A stretch of DNA of 6,206 nt from JAXDLH01 sp034666705 (lineage in GTDB: Bacteria > Chloroflexota > UBA6077 > SHYK01), in NCBI GenBank assembly GCA_034666705.1, contig JAXDLH010000447.1, positions 1 to 6,206 on the forward strand. Direction: 5' to 3'. Every line of letters starts with the position of its first letter. Position 1 is the stretch's first letter. A program made the translations under genes and the position numbers. Positions 1 to 5,347 of this stretch are shown here, piece by piece. A model generated the notes under the pieces. It did not search any database and was not told the origin of the DNA. It saw only the letters and a list, made by a program, of their open reading frames with translations.

Positions 1-1
1 C

Positions 2-364
2 AGCGTGGACACCGCCCGCGCGCAGGAGATGACCGAGCGGCTGCTCGACGAGATCGTCCGGACCGACTCGGAGATCGTCATCCTCGACATCACCGGCGTG
101 CCGCTGGTGGATACCGCGGTGGCCAAGCACCTGCTCGAGACGGTTGCGGCGGCGCGCCTGCTGGGCGCCGAGGTGCTGATCGTCGGACTCTCCACCCACA
201 CCGCCCTCACCCTGGTGCACCTGGGCGTGGAGCTCGGCGGCGTCACCACCCGTACGACGCTGGCCAAGGGCCTCGAGCTGGCGTTCGCGCGGCTCGGCCT
301 CGAAGTGATCCAGAGCCGGGGCCGTGCGGTCGGTCCGGACGCGTCCCTCCCCGTCGCTCCATAA
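2..364 (+). CDS. rsbR: RsbR-type stressosome protein, C-terminal STAS domain (5' partial)
   Basis: This is the last 120 residues of an RsbR-family stressosome co-antagonist; the sensory N-terminal half lies upstream of the window. The frame is open from base 2, and the first visible residues (SVDTARAQ) already belong to the STAS fold, so the GTG at position 5 is internal. The STAS core is visible as VILDITGVPLVDTAVAKHLL followed by TALTLVHLGVEL. The two threonines equivalent to B. subtilis RsbRA T171 and T205, which RsbT phosphorylates, are both present (bases 113-115 and 209-211). Known role of the family: together with RsbS it forms the cytoplasmic stressosome that sequesters RsbT. One oddity is that the loop before the second threonine reads GLSTHTALT instead of the usual G-I-x-P-E-x-A-x-T. 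The stop codon is 1 nt before the rsbS start, which indicates an operon. A STAS protein of another RsbR paralogue type is possible because the sensor domain cannot be seen. Confidence 0.9.
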   Translation, partial: SVDTARAQEMTERLLDEIVRTDSEIVILDITGVPLVDTAVAKHLLETVAAARLLGAEVLIVGLSTHTALTLVHLGVELGGVTTRTTLAKGLELAFARLGLEVIQSRGRAVGPDASLPVAP

Positions 365-365
365 C

Positions 366-755
366 GTGGCGCGTATTCCCGTCATCAAGGTCGGCGACGT
401 GCTCATCGCGAGCGTGCAGGAGGAGCTGCGCGACCGGGACGCCCTCGAGCTGCAAGCCGATCTCATCGGCACGCTAGAACGGACCGGGGCGCGCGGGGTA
501 CTCATCGACGTCTCGGTGGTGGCGACCGTCGATTCCTTTTTAGGGCGGCTCCTCAACGACATCGCGGTGGGGGCCCGGTTGATGGGCGCGGTCACCGTCG
601 TGGTGGGCATCCAGCCGGCGGTGGCCATCACGTTGGTCGAGCTCGGGTTGGAGCTGCGGGGGGTCTACACCGCGTCCACGCCGGAGAAGGGGCTCGCCCT
701 GCTGCGGCGGGTCAGCGGCCTGGTGGATAGCCCACGTGGCAGTCGACGGTGGTAG
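366..755 (+). CDS. rsbS: RsbS, stressosome scaffold antagonist (single STAS domain)
   Basis: A 129-residue single-domain STAS protein, about the usual RsbS length (B. subtilis about 121). The GTG at 366 is chosen because the protein then begins MARIPVIKVGDVLIASVQ, which aligns with the canonical RsbS start (KIPILK...LLVSIQ). It also lies 1 nt after the rsbR stop. An upstream start at 324 would add residues that overlap rsbR and look unlike protein. Ser57 in ATVDSFLGRLLND matches the RsbT-phosphorylated Ser59 of B. subtilis, and GIQPAVAITLVELG (residues 81-94) is the hallmark RsbS segment. Known role: RsbS is the stressosome core that binds RsbT, and its phosphorylation at this serine releases RsbT. 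No good Shine-Dalgarno sequence precedes the GTG, so translation probably depends on rsbR. The gene overlaps rsbT by 7 nt. Confidence 0.95.
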   Translation: MARIPVIKVGDVLIASVQEELRDRDALELQADLIGTLERTGARGVLIDVSVVATVDSFLGRLLNDIAVGARLMGAVTVVVGIQPAVAITLVELGLELRGVYTASTPEKGLALLRRVSGLVDSPRGSRRW

Positions 756-1183
756 AGGACGAATCCACGTTGGCGTCGACCGAGCGGCGTATCCCGATCG
801 CGGGCGACACCGACATCGTCGAGGCGCGCCAGGCAGCGCGCGAGCTGGCCCGCGGGTTAGGGTTCGGAATGGTCGATCAGAGCCGCATCGCGACTGCCGT
901 GTCCGAGCTGACGCGCAACGTCGTGCGGTACGCGACGAATAGCCAGGGCACAGCGGTGATCCGGGCGCTGCCGACCTCGACACGCGGCGTGGGTATCGAG
1001 ATCGTGGTGGCTGACGATGGGCCGGGGATCGCGGATGTTGCGCTGGTGCAGCAAGCCGGCTACAGCTCCGGCCGCGGCCTGGGCATGGGCCTGTCCGGCA
1101 GCAGGCGGCTCATGGATGAGATGGAGATCGACAGCGCCCCGGGGCACGGCACCACGGTGACGATCCGCAAGTGGCGTCGCTAA
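749..1183 (+). CDS. rsbT: RsbT, stressosome serine/threonine switch kinase
   Basis: A 144-residue HATPase_c-type protein kinase of the RsbT family (B. subtilis about 133 residues). The N-box is SELTRNVVRYA, with Glu53 and Asn57. The G1 box is DDGPGI (residues 89-94), the glycine-rich ATP lid is YSSGRGLGMGLSG (105-117), followed by RRLMDEMEI, and the C-terminus is GHGTTVTIRKWRR. All ATP-binding elements are intact. Known role: it phosphorylates RsbR and RsbS, leaves the stressosome and switches on a downstream effector such as RsbU. The GTG at 749 overlaps the rsbS stop by 7 nt. A TTG at 770, preceded by AGAGGA at 754-759 and giving 137 residues, is a credible alternative start and agrees better with the short leader of known RsbT. 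The stop is 2 nt before the next ATG. Confidence 0.94.
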   Translation: MVEDESTLASTERRIPIAGDTDIVEARQAARELARGLGFGMVDQSRIATAVSELTRNVVRYATNSQGTAVIRALPTSTRGVGIEIVVADDGPGIADVALVQQAGYSSGRGLGMGLSGSRRLMDEMEIDSAPGHGTTVTIRKWRR

Positions 1184-1185
1184 CG

Positions 1186-1587
1186 ATGCTCGCGCCACGC
1201 CGGATCGCCGTGGCGAGCCTCGCGGACAAGGAGCATGCGCGGCGTGAGGCGCGGCAACTGGCGCGGGCCCAGGGCATGGACGGCGCGGATGTGGAAGCGG
1301 TGGGGCTGGCCGTGATGGAGCTCACCGCCAACCTCCTCCGCTATGCTGAATCTGGCGCCATCGTGCTTACGGCGCTGCGAGATGGGCGGGGCGTGGGCAT
1401 TCAGGTCGAGACCAGCGACGCAGGACCGGGAATTGCCGACGTGGGGCTGGCAATGGACGACGGTTACAGCACCGGCGGCGGGCTGGGCGGCGGGCTCCCC
1501 GCGGTGCGTCGGCTGATGGATGAGATCGAGGTCGCGACCGGACCAGCCGGAACCACCGTCGTGGCCCGCAAGTGGTCTCGAGGATAG
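1186..1587 (+). CDS. Second RsbT/RsbW-like anti-sigma-type ATPase kinase
   Basis: A 133-residue HATPase_c protein resembling RsbT and the N-terminal ATPase part of 'ATP-binding SpoIIE family' phosphatases. Visible elements are the N-box MELTANLLRYA (Glu45, Asn49), the G1 box SDAGPGI (Asp78, Gly80, Gly82), the glycine-rich lid YSTGGGLGGGLPAVRRLMDE (94-113) and the ending GTTVVARKW. The catalytic outline is complete, so it is probably an active ATP-binding kinase or a docking module. It is clearly paralogous to the RsbT just upstream but divergent. The ATG at 1186 is chosen over the in-frame GTG at 1171 because it follows the rsbT stop by 2 nt and gives the usual length. Its end overlaps the phosphatase gene by 16 nt in another frame. 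Function is inferred: it may kinase a STAS partner such as an RsbV-like antagonist or deliver ATPase control to the phosphatase. No partner is seen in the window. Confidence 0.88.
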   Translation: MLAPRRIAVASLADKEHARREARQLARAQGMDGADVEAVGLAVMELTANLLRYAESGAIVLTALRDGRGVGIQVETSDAGPGIADVGLAMDDGYSTGGGLGGGLPAVRRLMDEIEVATGPAGTTVVARKWSRG

Positions 1588-2168
1588 TCATTGCCGGGGC
1601 AGCCCGGGTGTATCCGGGCGAGGTGGTAAGCGGCGACGCCTGGCTCGCCACCGGCACCGACCATGTGCGGCGCATCGCCGTAATCGACGGACTCGGCCAT
1701 GGTCCCGATGCGGCGGCGGCGGCGCACGCCGCGGTCGCGACGCTCACCGCCGAGCCCGACCTCCCGCTCGACGTGGCGCTGCAACACTGCCACGTCGCCT
1801 TGCGATCCACGCGCGGTGCGGCGATCTCGGTGGCCCATATCGACTTGCACGCGGGTCGGCTCACGTTCGGCGGCGTGGGCAACGTCGAAGGCCGGCTGAT
1901 CCAGGAGGGCCGCACGAGCCAGCTCACCGCGCAGCGCGGCATCGTCGGCGCCACGCTGCCCCACCTCCGCCTGGTGGAGCTGCCCTTGATGGAGAGCTGG
2001 CGGCTTCTCCTGCATTCCGACGGGGTGACGACCCGCTTTCACTCCGAGGAGATTCCCGACGCGGCGTGGATAGACGTGCAGCGCCTGGCAGAGGAGATCA
2101 TCGGACGCTGGGGCCGGGAGCTCGACGATGCCACGGTGGTTGCCGCGCGCTCCGGAGCCATCGGGTAG
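1572..2168 (+). CDS. RsbX-like SpoIIE-family serine phosphatase (PP2C fold)
   Basis: A 198-residue PP2C-type (SpoIIE/RsbX) phosphatase, almost exactly the length of B. subtilis RsbX (about 199). Motifs in order are PGEVVSGDAW (Asp22), IAVIDGLGHGPDAA (Asp39 and Gly40, metal binding), STRGAAISVAHID (79-91), TFGGVGNVEG (98-107), RGIVG (122-126), LLLHSDGVTTRF (Asp150) and DDATVVAAR (Asp185, Asp186). The metal-coordinating aspartates expected of the family are all present. There is no regulatory domain and no signal peptide, so it should be cytoplasmic. Known role of RsbX: it removes phosphate from RsbS and RsbR to reset the stressosome. The start GTG at 1572 lies inside the preceding ATPase gene and retains the first beta strand; the GTG at 1608 would lose it. 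No Shine-Dalgarno sequence is evident. The same frame is open back to 1524, so a fusion with the preceding ATPase through a one-base shift is possible. It is the last gene of the operon, convergent with the response regulator. Confidence 0.92.
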   Translation: MVSRIVIAGAARVYPGEVVSGDAWLATGTDHVRRIAVIDGLGHGPDAAAAAHAAVATLTAEPDLPLDVALQHCHVALRSTRGAAISVAHIDLHAGRLTFGGVGNVEGRLIQEGRTSQLTAQRGIVGATLPHLRLVELPLMESWRLLLHSDGVTTRFHSEEIPDAAWIDVQRLAEEIIGRWGRELDDATVVAARSGAIG

Positions 2169-2216
2169 ATGCAACTCCTGCGAGCCCGCCTGGCGAGCCG
2201 CCTGGCGTCACCCGGC

Positions 2217-2232
2217 CGGGACGAGTGTCCCG
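2217..2232. terminator. Short hairpin between convergent genes, possible terminator
   Basis: A perfect 6-bp stem (CGGGAC/GTCCCG) closes a 4-nt loop (GAGT) in the 68-nt gap between the convergent phosphatase and response regulator genes. Neither strand has a T-run after the stem, so a classic intrinsic terminator is not shown. Its position is what suggests termination. The same gap holds an imperfect tandem repeat (2182-2194 and 2195-2206, GAGCC(C)GCCTGGC). Confidence 0.3.
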
Positions 2233-2236
2233 AGAT

Positions 2237-3001
2237 TCAGGCGGTCTCTCGCGTCGATTCGCCAGCAGGCAGGACGGAGAGCGGCGCTCCACCCTTCGCG
2301 CCGTGCCTCTGAGGGTGCAGGACGAACCGGTAGCCCAGGCCGCGTTCATTGACAATGGCCCAGTCGCTCGCTGCATTCCAACCCAGCTTGTTCCGCAGCC
2401 GGCTGACGTACGCTTTGACGCTGGTCGCGCCGGCCTCGGATTCGGTGCCCCACACGTGCTCCAGCAAGGCCTGCTGGGGCACGAGGCGATTCGGATGGCG
2501 CGTCAGGTGGTGGAGCAGCCGAAACTCCAGCGGCGTGAGGTGCACCGGGGCGCCGGCGCGGGTCACGAGCTGGCTGCTGAAATTGATCGCGAGCTCGCCG
2601 ACCGTGAAGTCCGGCTGCGTATCCGTCGGGGGCAGCGCCCGGGCCCGCCGCAGCAGGTTCTTCACCCGCGCGAGCAGGACTTGCAGCTTGAACGGCTTCG
2701 CGACGTAATCGTCAGCCCCGAGCTCGAGCCCGCGAATCTGGTTCACGTCGGTCGCGAGCGCCGTCAGCATGATGACCGGCACGTCCGAGCTGCGGCGGAT
2801 CGCCTGGAGTACAGCATAGCCGTCGGGATCGGGCATCGACACGTCGAGAATTACCAGCGTCGGGTCATGGACGGCGAACTGCCGGAGCGCCGTGTTCCCA
2901 TCGCTGGCCGGGATCACGATGCAGTCCTGCCAGCAGAGCTGGAAGCCACAGGTCACCGCGTCGAGGATTGATTGGTCGTCGTCCGCCACGAGGATTTTCA
3001 T
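2237..3001 (-). CDS. OmpR/PhoB-family DNA-binding response regulator
   Basis: A 254-residue response regulator. The receiver domain (residues 1-120) begins MKILVADDDQ, with the acidic pair at Asp7/Asp8. The phospho-acceptor is Asp53 in LVILDVSMPDPDG, the switch threonine is Thr80 in VIMLTA, and the conserved lysine is Lys102 in DDYVAKPF. The C-terminal winged helix (about 131-226) shows LTPLEFRLLHHL, the recognition-helix segment VKAYVSRLRNKLG and the wing ERGLGYRF, typical of OmpR/PhoB/KdpE regulators. A tail of about 28 residues beyond the wing (227-254) is longer than usual and looks unstructured. The ATG at 2999-3001 has a strong Shine-Dalgarno sequence. No histidine kinase gene is adjacent: the divergent PAS protein lacks kinase domains, so the phosphodonor is unknown. 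The gene is convergent with the stressosome operon. The target genes cannot be read from the sequence. Confidence 0.95.
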   Translation of the reverse strand: MKILVADDDQSILDAVTCGFQLCWQDCIVIPASDGNTALRQFAVHDPTLVILDVSMPDPDGYAVLQAIRRSSDVPVIMLTALATDVNQIRGLELGADDYVAKPFKLQVLLARVKNLLRRARALPPTDTQPDFTVGELAINFSSQLVTRAGAPVHLTPLEFRLLHHLTRHPNRLVPQQALLEHVWGTESEAGATSVKAYVSRLRNKLGWNAASDWAIVNERGLGYRFVLHPQRHGAKGGAPLSVLPAGESTRETA

Positions 3002-3007
3002 CTGCCG

Positions 3008-3012
3008 CCTCC
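3008..3012 (-). promoter_or_regulatory. Ribosome binding site of the response regulator
   Basis: On the minus strand GGAGG lies 6 nt before the ATG at 2999-3001. It is the clearest Shine-Dalgarno sequence in the window and fixes the start of the response regulator. Confidence 0.75.
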
Positions 3013-3288
3013 ACCTTCGCTCCGCTGACCATGAGCACCGGGTTTATGGGATACCGTGGCCGGGGGAGGAGCCTGCCGATGCCCCGGTGGAGCCCGCCTG
3101 GCATTCGGCTTCCTGGATCCACACAAAGCGCAATGGATCTCCTCTTCAGCATAGACCCTATCGCGCCCGGTGTTGCGCGTGTGTTGCCACGAACTCAACA
3201 TTCCATGTCTGACGACTGGCTGTGCCGTCCCGACCCCCAATGCAGCCCGGCTTGCCTGCCCGCGATGACCTCTTGCGGCCAATCGACG

Positions 3289-3306
3289 GCCCATCCACCC
3301 ATGGGC
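3289..3306. repeat. Inverted repeat GCCCAT-N6-ATGGGC
   Basis: A perfect 6-bp inverted repeat with a 6-nt spacer, 114 nt before the start of the PAS/LuxR gene. It could be an operator for a dimeric regulator or a small hairpin. A 6-bp repeat can also occur by chance in this composition. Confidence 0.25.
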
Positions 3307-3407
3307 ACCGCAGGCGCACGTGCTCCACCGCGCGTTGGCGTAGCATCACACAGCGACCTCTGGTGTTCGAGAGCGGTTACTCCACCAGCACGGAGCATGA
3401 AGGCAGC

Positions 3408-3411
3408 GAGG
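3408..3411 (+). promoter_or_regulatory. Probable ribosome binding site of the PAS/LuxR gene
   Basis: GAGG lies 8 nt before the ATG at 3420. It supports this start over the in-frame ATG at 3222, whose extra 66 residues have no fold-like pattern. Confidence 0.5.
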
Positions 3412-3419
3412 CGACGCCC

Positions 3420-5066
3420 ATGGTGGAACCACAGGGCAAGCGGGTCCTGTTGTGCCCCTCCCGCGAGCCTGGCTGGGCGGTGGTACGGGCCGCGCTCGCG
3501 GACTTGCCCGGCGTCGCGACCGTCGTAGTCGCGAGGAACCTGCTTCACGCGGCCCAGTTGGCGGCGGCGTCGCCCCCTGATGCCGTGCTGCTGGCGCCAC
3601 CGGCGGTGCCCGCCCCAAGCCTGGAGGCGCTGGCTCAGATGTGCCAGCGCCCCGGTAGGCACTGCACAGTGACCGTCATCACTGCCCACTTCGACCTCCC
3701 GCAATTGCTGGCGCTTCGGCAGGCGGGGGTGGGCGGCTACCTCATGTGGGCCGACCTTACCCCCGAGGTGCTCGATTCACTGCTCATTGCCCTCGTGGTG
3801 GGTGGGCTCCAGGGCGCCAGCAGGTCTGTGCGGCTGCCGGAGTTCGGGGCGGCAAGCCGGCTCACGGAGCCCGAACATCGGCTGCTGCGCTATCTTGGGG
3901 CTGGACTTACCGAGGAGCACATCGCGTCGCTCGAGCATTGGAGTGCGCGCACGGTCCGTCGCATGATCGCCCGCACCAAGGAGAAGCTCGATGCGCCGAG
4001 CCTGTTTGTCCTGGGCCTCGCGGCCGCCCGCGTCGCCTTGACCTCGCCCGCCGCAGCCGGCAGATGGGCAGGCTCAGGCCTGGACGAGCGGCCTGAAGAG
4101 CAAGACCGCCTGTTGCAGCGGATCGCCGAGCTCACCCCGGTGGTCTTGAACGTCTTCGATCTCGAGCTCGTCCGGGACGTCTACATCAGTCCCGACGTCG
4201 TTCAACTCCTCGGGTACACCCCAGAGGAGATCTTGCAGCTCGCCGATCCATTCGCCACCTTCTGGCATCCGGATGACCAGCCCCGCGCGCTCGAGAACCT
4301 GGCGCGCGGGAAGGCGGCTGCCGACGGCGAGATCAGAGAGATCGAGTACCGGGTGCGCCGCCGCGACGGGCAATGGCGTTGGGTCATGAGTCGCAGTCTG
4401 CCATTCGCGCGCGACGCCAGGGGGGAGGTGCGGCAGCTCGTCACCGCGAGTTTCGACATCACCGAACGCAAGCTGGTGGAGGATCGCCTCGCCTACCAAG
4501 CCCGCATCCTCGAGCACGTCCAGGACGCGGTCGTCGCTGCCGACGCCGAGCTCCGGGTGACCCTGTGGAATGAGGCCGCCGAGCAGCTATACGGCTGGAC
4601 CGCGGTCGACGTGCTGGGACGTGACTTGCGGGAGATCGTCCGCTCGGAATACCCCGTAGCCCAACGGGCAGAAGGGTTCCGCCTCCTCGCCGAGACCGGC
4701 GTCTTGCGCGCCGAGGCCTTGCACCATCGACGGGATGGAACTCCTATCGCCGTCGAGGGAGTCATCGTGGCAATCCGTGACCGGGCGGCCGTGGTGACCG
4801 GGTACGTGTACGTCTTCCGGGACGTGACGGCGCGCAAACGCGCGGAGGAAGCGCAGCAGCGATTGGCGGTGCAGCGCATCGACGCGCACGTCCAGGCGCT
4901 CGACTCCCTGATCCAGACCCTCACGGGAGTGGCGCACGCAGTCCAGGATCCCACGGGAGCGCTGCACCTGGAGCTGGCCGCGGCCACGACCCAGCTACGG
5001 GAGCTCATCGACCAGGGGCACACGTTCATCGATGAGATTCGCAGGCAGCCGAACGCCTTTCAATGA
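3420..5066 (+). CDS. Pseudo-receiver / LuxR-HTH / PAS-PAS regulatory protein
   Basis: A 548-residue cytoplasmic protein with no transmembrane segment or signal peptide. Residues 7-125 look like a receiver fold but lack the phosphorylation machinery: the strand that normally ends in Asp reads DAVLLAPP (Ala59), the acidic pair is replaced by Cys-Pro-Ser (12-14), and the usual Lys in the GYLLK segment is Trp110 (GGYLMWAD). Thr88 (VITAH) remains. Residues 148-206 form a LuxR/NarL-type helix-turn-helix (LTEPEHRLLRYLGAGLTEEH, then SARTVRRMIARTKEKL). PAS1 with its PAC motif spans about 230-351 (YISPDVVQLLGYTPEEI, WHPDD, YRVRRRDGQWRWV, FDITERK). PAS2 spans about 357-473 (ILEHVQDAVVAAD, WNEAAEQLYGW, HHRRDGTPIAVEG, VFRDVTARKRAEE). 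The C-terminal 75 residues are helical, possibly a coiled coil, with no His box and no ATPase domain. The inferred role is a sensory transcription factor or a signalling adaptor. It is divergent from the response regulator. The ligand or cofactor is unknown. Confidence 0.85.
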   Translation: MVEPQGKRVLLCPSREPGWAVVRAALADLPGVATVVVARNLLHAAQLAAASPPDAVLLAPPAVPAPSLEALAQMCQRPGRHCTVTVITAHFDLPQLLALRQAGVGGYLMWADLTPEVLDSLLIALVVGGLQGASRSVRLPEFGAASRLTEPEHRLLRYLGAGLTEEHIASLEHWSARTVRRMIARTKEKLDAPSLFVLGLAAARVALTSPAAAGRWAGSGLDERPEEQDRLLQRIAELTPVVLNVFDLELVRDVYISPDVVQLLGYTPEEILQLADPFATFWHPDDQPRALENLARGKAAADGEIREIEYRVRRRDGQWRWVMSRSLPFARDARGEVRQLVTASFDITERKLVEDRLAYQARILEHVQDAVVAADAELRVTLWNEAAEQLYGWTAVDVLGRDLREIVRSEYPVAQRAEGFRLLAETGVLRAEALHHRRDGTPIAVEGVIVAIRDRAAVVTGYVYVFRDVTARKRAEEAQQRLAVQRIDAHVQALDSLIQTLTGVAHAVQDPTGALHLELAAATTQLRELIDQGHTFIDEIRRQPNAFQ

Positions 5067-5081
5067 CAGTTTTTTGTCATT
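5062..5081. repeat. Hairpin overlapping the stop codon of the PAS/LuxR gene
   Basis: AATGACA (5062-5068) and TGTCATT (5075-5081) form a perfect 7-bp inverted repeat with a 6-nt, T-rich loop. The left arm contains the TGA stop. The stem is AT-rich and is not followed by a T-run, so as a terminator it is weak. Its right arm is shared with the longer repeat that follows. Confidence 0.45.
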
Positions 5082-5347
5082 CCCGAAGTCCGGCGGCGCC
5101 ACCCAGCCTGCCGAGCTGGGAATGACGTTCGCTGACAGTTACTAAACTGCAACCTTGCGCTACAAACGCCGTTGCCTGCGCCGTCGATACTCCCGGTCGT
5201 TCGCTCAACCGGCGCACCCTGGCACGGCTTCCGGCACTGTCCAGCCCCGCGACGTTCCTCACGGGGCACCCGCCCGATCTTGCGCTTTCGCCGCATTGCA
5301 ACGTTTCAGGCAACGTCGATCGTCGCCATGACCAACGCGACCACGGG
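5067..5347. other. Intergenic region before the glycosyltransferase
   Basis: A non-coding stretch of 281 nt. Its first 60 nt hold the inverted repeats described separately. Next come CTGACA (5132-5137), five of six bases of a sigma-70 -35 box, and a small repeat CAGTT-ACTA-AACTG (5136-5149), but no -10 box at the right spacing. The glycosyltransferase frame is open back to 5126 without any ATG, GTG or TTG before 5348, so I see no gene here. Confidence 0.5.
5076..5126. repeat. 9-bp inverted repeat with nested hairpin, possible terminator or REP-like element
   Basis: GTCATTCCC (5076-5084) is perfectly complementary to GGGAATGAC (5118-5126) across a 33-nt spacer. Inside, CCCAGC (5102-5107) and GCTGGG (5115-5120) form a second 6-bp hairpin with a 7-nt loop that overlaps the outer right arm. 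Elements with GTCATTCCC...GGGAATGAC ends resemble dispersed palindromic repeats found between genes in many bacteria, but only one copy is in the window. A terminator for the PAS gene is an alternative; the only T-run (5070-5075) is upstream of the stem on the plus strand. Confidence 0.45.

Larger units (their letters stand above)
3002..3419. other. Divergent intergenic region between response regulator and PAS/LuxR gene
   Basis: These 418 nt lie between two divergently transcribed regulators and should hold both promoters. Frames that cross it give arginine-, proline- and serine-rich peptides with no recognisable fold, so I see no gene. I found no convincing -35/-10 pair on either strand. 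Visible structure is limited to a palindrome TGGATCCA (3114-3121) with TGGATC repeated at 3134-3139, exactly 20 nt later, and an inverted repeat at 3289-3306. The composition is slightly less GC-biased than the coding parts, especially around 3120-3220. Confidence 0.6.

Noticed and set aside
1520..2971. A 483-codon open frame on the plus strand crossing the phosphatase and the response regulator
   Set aside because: Its translation is arginine/proline-rich without domain signatures and lies over two genes with complete catalytic motifs; it is a high-GC shadow frame.
3148..3176. Minus-strand TATGCT (3148-3153) with GCAACA 17 nt upstream as a promoter for the response regulator
   Set aside because: The -35 half matches the consensus in only three of six positions, so it is not distinguishable from chance.
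2998..3294. A possible small minus-strand gene of 98 codons upstream of the response regulator
   Set aside because: It overlaps the response regulator start and its ribosome binding site and its sequence shows no recognisable domain.
3222..3419. In-frame N-terminal extension of the PAS/LuxR protein from the ATG at 3222
   Set aside because: The 66 extra residues are rich in Arg, Pro, Ser and Thr with no fold-like pattern, and the ATG at 3420 has a GAGG ribosome binding site and starts the receiver-like fold directly.
3420..5066. Annotation of the PAS protein as a hybrid sensor histidine kinase
   Set aside because: No H-box, N-box or glycine-rich ATPase motifs follow PAS2; the protein ends after a short helical tail with a stop at 5064-5066.
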